From Cryptomeria japonica (lineage: Eukaryota; Streptophyta; Pinopsida; Cupressales; Cupressaceae), in NCBI RefSeq assembly GCF_030272615.1, contig NC_081414.1, forward strand, positions 334,039,427 to 334,103,426: a DNA stretch of 64,000 bases. Reading direction: 5' to 3'. The stretch's first letter is position 1. The number at the start of each line of letters is the position of its first letter. Positions 23,315-36,594 of this stretch are shown here, piece after piece. Under the pieces are notes generated by a model that made no database searches, was not told where the DNA came from, and saw only the letters and a list, made by a program, of their open reading frames with translations. The position numbers were made by a program, and so were the translations under genes.

Positions 23315-25930
23315 ATGGCAGTCAAATTGGATTGATTCGATCAAGTTTGACAATTTGAGTGGCCTGTAGACATGGACGAGTCGGTATGTAGCTCAAAATT
23401 GCTTATTAATTTCGCATTTAATGCATATTTATTAGGGTAGTACGTAGGTTTAGACAAAATACGAAATTGGTCTATAGGGTTTGGATGCATCTAGGTCTGG
23501 TTAGGGAGCATCTATGATGCAACATCGTGTATAGGTAGAGTATGTCTATGTTTATTTTTGTAATCATGTTTATGTCACATATTTCTATGTTTATGTTGCA
23601 TTATCGCATCTAAGGTGTTAAGCCGTGTATGTGCAAAATAGTGTCACGTCTGTGTGGGAAAGCATGTTTAGGATAGATAAAATTGTGTATATGTGGTAAG
23701 AGTGCATATAGGTATTTCCCTAATGTGCATATGTTCAGTAAGGCTAAAATCAATAGTTTTGTGATAGGCATATGTTGTCGATTGGATAAACTATTGAGAG
23801 GATACACTCAAACAGGTGCCTTAGCTAGGATAGGGTAAAATTTTCAAGAATCAACAACCATGTGATACATATATATAGCCAATTAGATAAATTGTTAAGA
23901 GGATACACTCAGATGGGTGCCCCTAGGCAAATAGGATGCTAAGCAAATCTAGGATAAGTCATCAGATTGATAAAATCTGATGAGTTCTCTAGCAGGATAG
24001 GATAAAGACTAAGTGCAATGTGTAAACCTATATACTAATAGGATGTAGTGCCATGTGATAGACATTAACACTATGAGGATAGAGCCTGATGAGCAGTACC
24101 ATGTGATAAACAAAAGCACCGCAAAGCTAGGATAGGATAAGATAAGCAATACTATGTGATAGACATGAGTACTACTAGAACTAATGTGATTGGTTTGGTA
24201 TGATTATAGGAGAATCTAGCTTAGTTGGAGTCACATGAGAGGTTCCCTATGATGTAGTGGCTACGACCGAACCTGACATCCAAGGAGCACATGGTGATAG
24301 AAGTCATGGGTTTATGTCACATCATGTTCATGCTTGAGATCCAAGCAAACACAAGATTGCTGACTACTCTTGCAAAGAGATGGTACTCTGATACTTGCTC
24401 TTTTCATTTGTCGACTGGTGAGATATCATTCACTCTAGATGAAGTATAAATGATATTAAGTATATTGATCATAGGTGATTCAGTGGTCTATGATGAAGAG
24501 GGGGACATAGATTCTCTACGATGAGTGTTTGGAGATCCCGAGCTTGAGATCAGAGGAGGTCACATGAGCTGGGAGATCATGTACACCAACAAGCATACAC
24601 TAGTTGCAGTGGTGGGAGAGGTTATCAACAGGTTTTGATGTCCGAATAGGATGACTCATGGATTGGCTACTGGATGGGGGAGAGCACTAGAGATGCTCTT
24701 GACTCAGAGGACTAGGTTTGCATAGGGACCGTGTGTACTAGCACATCTATATCATTTGTTGCATCAGTTTGTGAACCTCAGTGGCTATGGGATTGGTTGG
24801 AAAGTGACTATATTACATGTTTGGGCCTATGAGCATATATTACATCTATATTCAAAGGTCATGTATAGTCTTACGTGCATAAGTATGATATTATCACTTC
24901 TTAGCCATGGCTAGGGAAGTTGGACTATTAGCACAGGGTTATTGATGACATCAATACTATTATATGGCGACCATACTTGGATTGTGAGGTGTGGCTGAAG
25001 GATGAGACTGAGTTGCCATTTTGTTTTAGGACCATATATTTGATTGTACGAACACCATATATTTTGGATAGACAGCTTGTGGACAGGGTGTCCAGGTAGT
25101 TTGGTAGGATCTAGTAGATGCCACGGGGATCTGGAGATTTTTCTGAAATAGTTTGAGAGCAGGTACATTGGGGCTCGATTTTTTCATATGATACTATAGT
25201 GGCCACGTTCAAGCACTTGTACCTATGCCATATGATCTCATGAGAGATGTGGTAGATGCGGGTGTGACACCCAAGTACGATACTTATTTTAGAGCACATC
25301 CATTTCCATGACTTATAGCACCAAGGAAGCCAGTACTAGGAATCGATGTGGATAATGATAATGAGGATGGTGGAGGCAGATGGCAGAGGTGGAGGATATA
25401 GGAGGATAGTCTGAGGGAGAGGGAGAGGAGGGGATGATGGTGGCCAAGGAGGATGGAGGTCGAGGAGAGGATGGAGGTCAAGGAGAGGGTGGACAGGATA
25501 GGGCAGGGAGACCACTGAGGCCATGAGGGGTAGAGGAGGGTAGCCAACACAGGTTTCCATATAAGGACATACATAGGATGCCTTGGGGTAGGAGATAAGG
25601 GATGAGGAGATGGCAGAGGGTGCATCTAGAGAGGATGAGGAGGATGAGCTAATATTCCTTAGGGAGCTCACACAGGGTTAGGACGATGAGATCAAGGACT
25701 TAGAGAGGGAGGTGGCCAGTTTATGAAGGCAACTACAAGAGACTAGGGATGAAAGGGACATACCCATTGAGTGGTATACAACCACCAAGGAGACTATCTG
25801 GGTGGTTAGAGCTACACAACAGGGTGACTCAACAGCAAGGTATGCCTACTGCATCAAGACCGGAGAGGAGATTGGTTACTGGAGGACCCTATATGAGGCA
25901 GTTGTTCCATCTCACCCACAAGGAGGGATA
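23315..25930 (+). pseudogene. Antisense gene with plant mobile domain (PMD), degraded
   Basis: It runs opposite to element D's pol. A possible first exon starts at ATG 23315 or 23372 and ends at GAGTCG|GTATGT (23383). A plausible acceptor, ATTATAG|G, is near 24205. From about 24225 the frame-patched translation follows the plant mobile domain (PF10536, as in MAIN/MAIL1): MGLCHI, LLTTLAKRWYSDT, SFHLSTGEISFTLDEV, then a leucine-rich helical part to about 25170. A Gly/Arg/Asp-rich low-complexity tract (25340-25520) and an acidic, coiled-coil-like tail with EDEEDELIFLRE follow. Stops and frameshifts are numerous. PMD genes are known both as host silencing-related genes and as passengers of plant transposons. 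The location here indicates an element-borne copy. Confidence 0.65.
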
Positions 25931-27976
25931 GGTGGAGGGCTTCTAGTGGTGGAGTGATGGGTCCACCACCAATAGGATCAATAAGAGGGGGATGAAGATA
26001 CGATCTAGGGGATGGACCTTTGGGAGCTCATATTTCATCAAGGCTTGTTGGCTTTGAGGGAGGGAGTTCATCATAGCTCTCTCGAGTCTGTTTTTGTATC
26101 AGTTGATTTTGTGCGATGATGTAGACACCTTCAGGTGATTTTGTAGTCATTTGATTTTTGGACATCATTGTATCATGACATGTTATTTTTTGATATATAC
26201 ATAAGATGATCTATTTTGGTGGTAATTATATGCTTATGTTCTTATGTGATACATTTATGATATGTGATTCTATATGCTTATGATTTCTATTATGGTGATG
26301 CATTTAATTTATGATGTTCCTATGATTTCTATATGATTCTTTTATATGGTCTATGATGCTTGTGAGATGCATGTGATGTTCTATATGCTCATGCAATGAA
26401 AATATATTTTTTCTTGTTGTTGTTTTTATATTTTTATGTCATGCATGATGGTGATGTGATATTCTTATTTATGCAAATACAAATTTCCTATGTCGATAAT
26501 GATATATGTGATGGATGTAATATGATAATGATGTGTATATGATGTGCTAACAAGTGGTGTGTGCAAGATGTGATGTTATATGTACATGGATATGATTACA
26601 TGAAAACTAATATATGAATATGCAGTATGGATGCAAATATGACTTTTATGTATATGATATGCATGATGAAAACTAACATGTGATGATGTAGATAAACACT
26701 ACATGAAATTAAGAAACTTTTGTGTGTCATTATACTCAGTCATGTAATTTTGGACTATAGGAACTCAAGAAAGGACGATGGAGGACAAAGCAAAAAAGGA
26801 AGATGGAAGGTAGAATATATGGAGGTGAATGACCTTCTTGTGATATTATCATCATTGAGCTTATTATGGCAAATCTATTGTGATCATCCAAATATATGTT
26901 AGACTTAGATAGTCATTGTATCATTTACATGCAGATCAAATAGTCGCAAACAAGGAATGTCCTAGTTCATACTAGACTCACAATATCCTCATATCCTTGG
27001 ACAAGACATAATATTACTAAAAGACAATCCATGAGAAACAAATAGGTGAACATACCCCATCTTTTCCTTTCTAATCAAAGACATCTTGGATATAAAATCT
27101 CTAGTCAGAGACATCTTGGAAAAGCTAAAAGACTTGTCACCACAAAAGATAAAATCAAAAGAAAATAAAAAACTTGACACCAACATAAACTGAAATCCTC
27201 AAGTTTATGTGTATCTTGCCACATGTGTTAACATGTTTGATCTGGTCACAATGTTGTCATCCTAATAAAGGACAAATAATGGTGAAAAACCCTATTGTAG
27301 TCAAAGTCTGTTGAAAGATTGATTTGTTGAAAGCTCACTGCTACTTGTGTCTCATCTGAAATTGACTTATTCCATGAAACTGATACTTTATTGGGGAGAA
27401 GAGTGAAAAAAATATTGCAAATCAGCGATGCAGGTGATCTTTTATTATGGATTGTGTGTGAAAAGAAGGAAGGAATGAAAAGATGATGCTCCTAAAAAAT
27501 GTGATGCCAAGGTTCCACTTCCATCACTAGGTTTAGGATCTACCCCAGTTATAGATAAGACTTTATTTATTATGGGTGAAGGGAAAGGGTGGAAAGGTTT
27601 ATTATGGATGGTGAACCAATCTTAGGTAGATCAATAACAAGCCATGATGGGGATGGACAAGTTTATTATGGAATGATAGGTTGTGAGTGTGTGCAAAAGG
27701 GAAAGGGTAAAATTGAATCCTGAAGGAGGGAGGAGTAAAAGTATCTACACATGGTGTTGGTAACTAAGTTTCCACCATGGTACTTGCCTAGGGCACCACC
27801 AAAGTGATTTTTACCATTGGATGAATTTAATTTTCTTTACTTTTTATCGATTTTTCCTTTTTTTTTTTGTGTCACAAGGTGTCTGTTTACCAGGTTTTCA
27901 CCAAAGTGATGATTTTTTTGTTTATATATTTTTTTTAAAAAAATTAATGTATTTTTTACTATAATACTCTGAAAAG
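25931..27976. other. Non-coding 3' extension of element D
   Basis: No supported gene. 26160-26700 is enriched in TATGATG/TATATG words (degenerate simple repeat, 3' to the PMD gene). 27400-27760 has several loose repeats of GGTTTATTATGGA. A T-rich tract lies at 27850-27950, just beyond the integrase stop. Confidence 0.5.
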
Positions 27977-29315
27977 CTATGTATAAAACCTACAAAGGTG
28001 CACATTGTTGATAGGATAATCCAATGGTTCTCCTTCTGGTGTTGATAACTGATATGCACCCAATCTATAGACTGTTGTGATGACATAAGGCCCAAGCCAA
28101 TTTGGTCCAAACTTACCCATTTTTTCTCCGTCTTGCTGATTTTTAGAGTTTTCACTTAGGACCAAGTCACCTACCTGAAATGTGTGAGGTTTTACCTTGT
28201 GATTGTTACTATGACTCATACATTGTTGATATGCTTTGAGATGATTTAATGCATTTTGTCTACTCTCATCTAACAATTCCAAAGCTTGCAAGCGAGAGAC
28301 CGTGTAGTCTTCATCATTGATAAGCTCATGCAAAGAGACCCATAAATATGGTAACTTGACCTCAATAGGAAACATGGCTTCAACACCATGGAAAAGTGAG
28401 TAGGGAGTATCTCTAGAAGGTGTGTGAACACTTGTGCTATAAGCCCATAGTGCGGGATTGAGTTGGATATGCCAGTTGCAACCAACGTCATCAAATGTCT
28501 TTTTGAAGATTTTGACGATATTTTTATTAGACACCTTAGCTTGGTCATTGCCTTGGGGGTAGTATGGAGTGGAAAAGTAATGATGGATATGGAATCAGTC
28601 GCAAGGCTCATGAACATCTTGATTCTTGAAGGGACGTCCATTATCTAGTGACAATGGAAAGGGGAACACCATAGCGACAAATAATGTAGTTGAGGATGAA
28701 AGTTGTGATATGCTTTTTGGTGACTTGGGTGAGAGGAACAACCTCAATCCACTTTTTGAAATACTCCATGGATGTGATTATGAATTTATGGCCATTGGAA
28801 GATGGAGGATGAATCTAGCCCACAAGATCGAGTCCCTATTAACAAAAGGGCCATGAGGTAGTGGTCGGTTGAAGTTCTTATGCCGATGCATGAGTGAGAT
28901 CTCCATGACTTTGACACTGCTTACATATTCTGACAAACTGGTATGAGTCCTTTTCCATTGTAGGCCAGTAATAACTAGTCCTCATGAGTTTCTTAGCTAA
29001 GGTTGGACCACTAGAGTGAGCACCACATATACCTTCGTGAACCTCATGTAACACAATTTGAGATTTCACTTTCTAAACATCTAAGGAGAGTACCATCTAG
29101 ACCTTGTCGGTAAAGGGTGTCAACTAAGATGACATAGCGACAGGATTGGCGAATGAAGGTGCGACATTGATTAGTGGAAAGATTAGGTTGAAGGATATTA
29201 TTGTGGAGGTAAGTGAAAATGTTACCGTACCAAGGAGAGTTGGGACCAACAACACATATCATTTCTGTAGGATAGATCTCATATGTTAGGACCAAAATAT
29301 TATCAACCAAGAACT
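27977..29315 (-). pseudogene. Gypsy integrase of element D
   Basis: Segments in order (minus strand): the RNase H-integrase linker at 29315-29044; the HHCC zinc-binding domain at about 29060-28880 (H…H…CKQC); a core fragment near 28640 with SLDNGRPFKN supplying one catalytic Asp; and the C-terminal half at 28534-27977 (NWHIQLNPALWAY, TPYSLFHGVEA, FQVGDLVL, PNWLGPYVI). The glutamate of the DDE triad, expected in GQAE, reads QAK (GNDQAK), so activity is lost. One TGA and at least one frameshift interrupt the core. Integrase inserts element cDNA into chromosomes. The coding sequence was split by copia C between RNase H and integrase. Confidence 0.85.
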
Positions 29316-30890
29316 TGAAGGAACACAAATGGACCACTGAGAGAGGGGGGGTGAATTAGTGGTATCTCAAAAAATTGAACTTTCTAAAACATTAAAGCTC
29401 TAAAACAATTATCAAGCAACTATGAGCAAGGATATCAATATGAAATTCACACACACATAGAAACCAAGCCCATAACACAAGATACACTAGGAATACCCAA
29501 TGTGGGAAAAACCTCAGCGAGAAATGTTGTTGGAGTCTACTGCTCCAATCTAGCCTCAAAAGCAAATTTGATTACAATGTTTATGGGCACCAACCCCTAA
29601 TCTAAGCGCCCACTTAGATGATTACAAAATATTTATAATAGCTTTAGATTGAATACCTCATTACAAATGATGTTTTATAACACGTTGTATTTTCCACACC
29701 TAAAACTGAATATGCTCTTTTCAGCTTACAGGCTTTATCTTCAACTCTTTGATCTCTGCAATATATTTCTGCTCTCTGCTTGTCTCTTACTCTTTTCCAC
29801 ACAGTGTGAAATGCACACTGTATTTCTTACATTCTATTTTCTTACTTCTATTTCATCTGCAACAACACATTCTAGTTTTCCTTCAACAACACACTCACAA
29901 CACTTAGCAATTTCTTCATCTAAAATTCATTTTATCACAACCCTTTTTACTTCATAGAATTTTTCCTCCAAAAAATTTTCCCTCCAAAGAAGAATTCAAA
30001 AATTCTTATTGAGATCTAGAGCTTTATCTACTTTAATTTGTGCTTTCTGATTTTTACCTTTTGTATCACATTCTTTCTAAAATCATTCAGTTAACTTAGC
30101 ATTCTGGAGAGATCTTTGCATGCAACACTTATTCACGTAAATAAAACTCCTATTTGTCATTTCCTCAGCAATCATATCTTGTTAGCAATCTCTGATTGGT
30201 CTTGTACATGCCACATCCTCCACATCTCCTTTTATGTCATCAGGTCAAACTTGGTCAAACATTGTGTGCACCACTTCTGTGTCGACAATTTGTAGAATAC
30301 CCATTGTGTTCTCAACATCACAAACCATACCTGTAGAATGGCAGAATTGTACACCTTCTTCCTCTTATTTACTCCATGAGATCATTTTTATTTACTTTCT
30401 TTCTATGGATGATGGGGTGTTGTGCAAAACACGCCATTTGATCTACTATGCAAGAATTACCATTATCACCAAGACATCTCATGTGTCACAACGAAAAGAA
30501 TCATGTTGGCATAATACCAACGGTCGACAGGAAACAAAAAATTTATACCGATACAATCACATAAAAAAGAGGGTGTCGGGAAGACTTGTTGGATCTTTCA
30601 CCGAAAAGTTTGGTGATAAACACGATGTGATTTTCAACAACATTTTTCTGAAGCTTTATCAATAAAATTTGATTGATCTTCTAGGCAATCAAGGTCTCTT
30701 GCATAAATAAGATCTTTCATCAATAAACTCAGACACACAATGAGTAGTGACAAACACACTGTGTAACCGACATGAAAAAGCTTCCATGCATTAGTGCCAA
30801 ATATGAACCAACACTTCTCCCCTTGCATCCTGAACCTGAATCAACTCTGCATCTGTGTATTTTGACATCAATGACAACTCAATACCAACA
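29316..30890 (-). repeat. 3' LTR of element C
   Basis: 1,575 bp, TGAAGGAACAC…AATACCAACA in plus orientation. It contains the G-run motif GAGAGGGGGGGTGAATTAGT near its left edge. Confidence 0.9.
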
Positions 30891-31247
30891 ATCTCCCCCT
30901 TTGGCATTAATGTCAACATCTCTCAACTTCTCCCCCTTTGACAATAATGGAAAAGGGTGGGGTAACCAACTGCCAGCCTCGCTCAATTATGCATCTTCTC
31001 TCCCTTTGATCTTCTTCTCTCAGATGATGACATGTCCCTTGTGACAATTTGCATTGTACATATGGTTGCAATCACAAAGATTTTATCACATACACTTCTG
31101 TTGCGCCTATGTATCCACAACACCTGCTATCATTTTGTTGATCCTATTAATGATCATCTCCCCCTGAGAACCATACTACCACACAAGTTCAAAGAAATAT
31201 AATTTGAAGCTATGAAATCCCCCTGAACTACAAACCTCTATGAGTCT
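30891..31247 (-). promoter_or_regulatory. Polypurine tracts of element C (repeated)
   Basis: The functional tract is minus-strand AAAGGGGGAGAT, touching the LTR at 30891-30902. Further near-copies (CCCCCTTT/CCCCCTGA in plus sense) occur near 30935, 31160 and 31220. Multiple tracts are reported as a hallmark of the Sirevirus genus. Confidence 0.75.
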
Positions 31248-34200
31248 TTAAGTATTGAAGGAGGGAGGGACAACACCCAACCTTAGTCTTAGATATTCAA
31301 AAGTGTCTATGGGTAGAGGTTTTGTAAAAAAATCAGCCACTTGCTCACCTGTGCTTACATATTCAACCTTGACTTCCTTGTCAGCTACCTTCTCCCTCAA
31401 GAAATGATACTTAATTGCTATATTTTTTGTCCTTGAGTACATGACAGGGTTCTTGGAGATGTTGATTGCATTTGAATTGTCACATTTGATGGAGATTGGA
31501 TCTGCATACTCTACTTGGATGTCCTTGAGTGTTTTCTTCATCCAGAGAACCTGTGAACAACATGTAGTAGTAGCTATGTACTCCACTTCAGTAGTAGATA
31601 AAGAGATGGATTCGTGTTTGTTTTTGTGCCATGAGACTAATCTACCGCCAAGGAAGAAGGCACCACCACTAGTTCTTTTCCTACAATCAATGCATGTTGC
31701 CCAATCAACATTTGTGTTTGCTTCCAAGCTGAAATAACCATTCTTTGGATACCATAGACCACAATCAAGCGTACCCTGTAGATATTTGAATATTCTTCTC
31801 ACAACATTTACATGAGATTGTGTTGGAGCAACTTGAAATATAGCCACCATGCACACATCTTGAACTATATCAGGTCTAGAGGTAGTTAGATACAATAAAC
31901 TTCCAATCATAGATCTATATAGAGTTTGATCTACACTAGGTGACTCATCATTTTTACTTAGTTTGCATCCTATAACCATAGGGGTACTCACTGGTTTGTA
32001 ATCATCCATCTAAAATCTTCTCAGCATGTCTTTTGCATACTTATTCTGAGAAATGAATATACCTTTATTCAGCTGTGATATTTGTAGTCCAAGGAAGTAG
32101 GACAACTCTCCTAGCATTGACATCTCGAATTCTGATTACATTTGATCAACAAATTCTTTGCACAAACTATCTTTATTTCCAACAAAGATAATATCATCTA
32201 TATAAACAACAACTATAATCGTGAGATTACCTTCAATTTTAATATATAAGTTGTTGTCAGCACATCCCTTCTTGAAACCTTGCTGATGTAAATACTTGTC
32301 CAGCCTAGAGTATCATGCTCTAGGTGCCTTCTTCATCCCATACAATGCTTTTCTTAACCTACAAACAAATTCTTAATTCACATGCAATTGAAAACCTCTA
32401 AGGTGCTCAATGTACACCTTTTCCTCCAAATTGCCATTTAGAAATACAGACTTTACATCCATTTGATACACTTTATACACTTTGTATGCTGAAAATGCTA
32501 GAAACAATCTTATGGCCTCAAGTCTGGCAACATGAGAAAATGTCTGCACAAAATCTATACCCTCTACCTATGAGTATCCTTTGTAGACCAATCTAGCCTT
32601 GTTTCTTATTAATTTTCCATCTTCATTCACCTTGTTTCTATAAACCCACTTAGTGCATATAACATTCTTATCAGCTGGCCTTGGTACCAAATCTCATGTT
32701 TTGTTCTTCTCTATCTGTTGTAACTCTTCTTCCATTTCCTTAATTCAATGAGTACTCTTGTTGGCCTCATTATAATTATTTGGTTCTAGTTCAGTCAAGA
32801 GGCAAAAATTTACTTGTTCATTGTTTGCAGCGTGATTTCTTCTTGTTTGTACACCTCCATCCTTGCTGCCAATAATCTGATTTTCAGGATGATATTTCTA
32901 CACATACTTGCTAGTGGATTCTTTGTAGGTTTCTCTTCTCTTTCAAATTCTTCTTCCTCATCTTCATAACATGGTTTCTCAATCTGATTCACAATACTTT
33001 CCTTTCCTTTTTGCAAGTCCTCGTCAATTTTACATTCACACTTTCAACAACCTTCCTAAGATATTTGTTAAAGCATTTGTATGCCTTGGTATGAGTTGAG
33101 CAGCCTAAGAAGATTCCATCATCACTCCTTGCATCAAAACTTCCTAATCCATCCTCATCTCTTCTGATAAAACATTTACTTCCAAAGAATTTAAAGTGCT
33201 TGACAGAGGGCTTCTTGCCATACCATAATTCATATGGTGTCCACTTGTTTTTCACTCTCAAGTGTCCCATTTTTAAGGTGTATATTGTTGTGTGGATAGC
33301 CTCTCTCGAGTAGACATCAACAGATTTGAATCATTTAGCATTTTCCTTGCCATTTCCTTGACCGTACTATTATTTCTTTCAACAACACCATTTTGTTGTG
33401 GTGTTCTAGCAACTGAATATTGTCTTTTAATCCCATGCAACTCACAATAGTCTTCAAACCCATTTGATGTAAACTTACCTCCTCAGTCTGATCTTAAACA
33501 TTTCAGCATGTATCCACTTTCTCTTTCAACCATTTTTCTGAAAATATTGAACCTCCCAAATGCTTGTGACTTATCCTGCAAGAAGGTCACCCATGTCATC
33601 CTTGAATAGTCATCTATGAGCGGCATGAAGTAATTTTCACCATTTAGAGCCCTTGTTCTTGTTGGTCCACATAAATTTTTATGTACCAGTTCTAATGGCC
33701 TTATGGTTGAATATTCCTTTGCCTTGAAGCTCACCTTGGTTTGCTTGCCTTTCTGACACTCATCACATATAGTGCTTGCTGGTTTGATAATCTTAGGTAT
33801 ATGTATCACATATCCCTTCGATATTATTTTAACAAGATTATCAAAATTTATATGGCCTAATCTTCTGTGCCATAACCAACTTTCATCTACTTGTCCTATC
33901 ATGCATTGTGACTCGTAGCATTCATTCAAGTTGTACATACTACCATCAGCCCTTTTACCTTCAACAATTTACTTCACATTGCTTTCTTTTTCTTATTTCA
34001 TATCCATGGGAATCAAAAATAAACTTGTAGTCTTTGTCAAACATTTGACTTACACTTAGTAAGTTGTGTTTTAATCCCTCGACATAGTAAACATTGTGTG
34101 CTTTCAACTTACCATCAATGCTTAATGTTCCTTTGCCTTTTATCTTGATGGAAGAGTTGTCACCAAATCTAACTGAGCCACCATCCAATCTTCAAGTTCA

Positions 34201-36521
34201 ATTAACTTCTTCTTGTCTCATGTCATGTGATTGGAGCACCCATTGTCGACAACTTATATTGTTTTCCTCTCCGCATGAGGTGTTATCTGCACAATCAGAC
34301 TTGATTCAATCTTGTCATTTTTTATTTTGTATCCACACTTTCTTGGTTTATTTTCTCATCTCTATTGTTGCACTCTGATTAGATGTGGTTTTTGGTTCCA
34401 CAACCAATGTCTTCTTATGTTTTTCATCTCTTGACTTGCAATATTTTTCTATATGACCATAGTTTTGACAACAATAACACTTTGTATTTATATTAAATGA
34501 TGAAACCAAGGATTTGCCACTAGACTTAAATATTTTTCTCCTACACTCATAGCTCTTATGGCCAAATTCATTACAATGATAGCATACGACATTAATATCC
34601 CTCAAAGCGAAAAAAGGATTCTTGTTTTCATAACTAGGAGGTGGTCTATGCATAAGTCTACAATCTGAAATTTTATGTCCATATGTATTACATTTATAAC
34701 AGTAGCCATGAAATTGAGAAGCATACCAATTGTTGTTGTTGACAGTATTCCACATTGTCCTCCTTGGAGAAACATTCCTCGGTCTTGTAAACTTCTTCCT
34801 CATATCCTTAACACTTATGAAGCCTTCATCATCCAGGTTTGCCTTTCCTTTTGAATCAACATGATTGGTTTTTCTAGCAGCAACAACATTATTATTCTTT
34901 TGCTCAACAACTTGTGTCTTCATGCTCTCAACGGGTAGTTTTTAAGTCTATCTTCTTTCTTGGAGCATTGTTGACCTTGAATGTTTGCTTATGATCATTC
35001 ATGTTTGAAGATATGAATTTTTTCTCTCCTTTTGATGACTCAACACTAGCAGAACATTGTCCTTCCTCATATCCTACACTCGTAGAATCTTTTGAATGTT
35101 TTTGCTTATTCAACATTTCATTTAATGTATTAGTGTTGCCCTCACACTTCATCCTCAGCTTGAAATCTTATTTGCATTTGTCAAGCTCCTTCATAAGATT
35201 CACTACTTCTTGTTCCAACTTTTGACACTCCTTTTCTTTAGCTTCCAATTCTGATTTTATCACTTCACACATCCTCTTGCTTTCTTTTAACTGAGTCATT
35301 AAGGTGCTAATATTCATTTCAGACTCTTCAAGTTTCTTGCTCAAATAATTTTGCTCCTTTATGGCTGACTTCTTGTATTTTGAATACTCTTCCCTTATGT
35401 TGTCAAGTTCTTCAAGAGCACATATTAACTCTCCTTCAATATCAACCTCAGCATCAACATCCTCTTCCTTACTATCATTTAATTTTTTAGATTGTGCTCC
35501 ACTTTTCTCCCCATTAAGGACCTCTTGATCCATAAAGAGATTAGTTTGTTTTTCACCATCGTTGTAATCCTCAGTTGACTCATTTCATCATTAGAGACAT
35601 CATTGTCAATAGAGTAAAGAACTTTCTTTTTCTACAAATTTCTTCTTGTAGTTTTATAAAACTTTTTAGCAGTATCCTTGACTTTACCCTCATTATTATC
35701 TTCCTTCATCTTATAAGGACACTTAGCAGAAAAATGTCCTATTTTACCATAGTCAAAACATTTGAAGGGGAGATTTCCTCTATACTTACTTGATCCTTTC
35801 TTTAATTTCCTTACAAAATTGGCTTCAACATCATCTGATTCTTCATCATATACACAAATTGAAGTTTCTTTCCCTTTCTTCTCATAGGTGAACGCAACTT
35901 CTTTCTTTGATGGTTCAACACTTATAGTTCTCATCACATATGCAAATAATGAACCAAAGAGTTCATCCATGAAGAAAGTTTTAGATCTATAGCTTCCACA
36001 ATGGTAGAGACTTTAGTATCATACTTTGTAGTTAAAGACCTCAACACTTTCTTAACTATAGTTTTATCTTTAACTTCTTCTCCAAGACCTCTTACTGCAT
36101 TTACTGTCTTATCAACCCTTTGCAAATAGTCAACAATATTTTCTTCCTCTTTCATCTTTAGACCTTCAAACTGAGCTTGAAGATGCTGCAACTTAGCCTC
36201 TTTTACTTTCACATCTCCTTCATAGATTCTCTACATCTTGTCGCATGTTTCTTTTGTAGATGCACAATGCATAACTTTGACAAACTCTGTGTTTGACAAT
36301 CCACTAAGGATAACATGCTTGGCTTTAGCATTGCGTTCATATTCCCTTTTTGCATCAGGATCAGTAGGAGGAGTGGAAGGGACAATATACCCATTTTTGA
36401 CAGACATCCAGACATCATATCCTAGGGATGACAAATAAGTTTTCATTCTTCTACTCTAGAAAGCATAGTTGGTACCATCAAACATTGGTACTTTAGCAAA
36501 AGAAAATTCATTTCTAACCAT
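31248..36521 (-). pseudogene. Gag-pol of copia element C, broken
   Basis: Start ATG at 36521 (MVRNEFSFAK, then MFDGTNY). Domains along the minus strand: gag core 36446-35934; zinc knuckle CFDYGKIGHFSAKC at about 35710-35755 (second Cys replaced by Tyr); coiled-coil segment 35533-35168; three further CCHC knuckles at 34348-34923; protease/linker 34188-33961 (…VYYVEGLKHNLLSVSQ); GAG_pre-integrase and the start of integrase 33938-33483 (LWHRRLGHINFDN, DDYSRMTW); integrase C-part 33270-32989; RT 32800-32010, full of stops; RNase H 32009-31248. RNase H opens at …WATCIDCRKRTSGGAFFLGG and ends FFTKPLPIDTFEYLR. At least ten stops or frameshifts separate these pieces. The gag is unusually long, with four knuckles. 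Confidence 0.88.
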
Positions 36522-36580
36522 TGAGTTCACAAACCAGAATCTACCCAAGCTGGAGAAATATTTTCAATTAGGGAACCTAG

Positions 36581-36593
36581 GCTCTAATACCAA
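36581..36593 (-). promoter_or_regulatory. Primer-binding site of element C (degenerate)
   Basis: Minus strand TTGGTATTAGAGC, one mismatch to the iMet complement. Confidence 0.82.
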
Positions 36594-36594
36594 T

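Noticed and set aside
25284-25671. Pro/Ser-rich minus-strand ORFs of 111-113 codons
   Set aside because: Complement of the Gly/Arg/Asp-rich tail of the plus-strand PMD gene.
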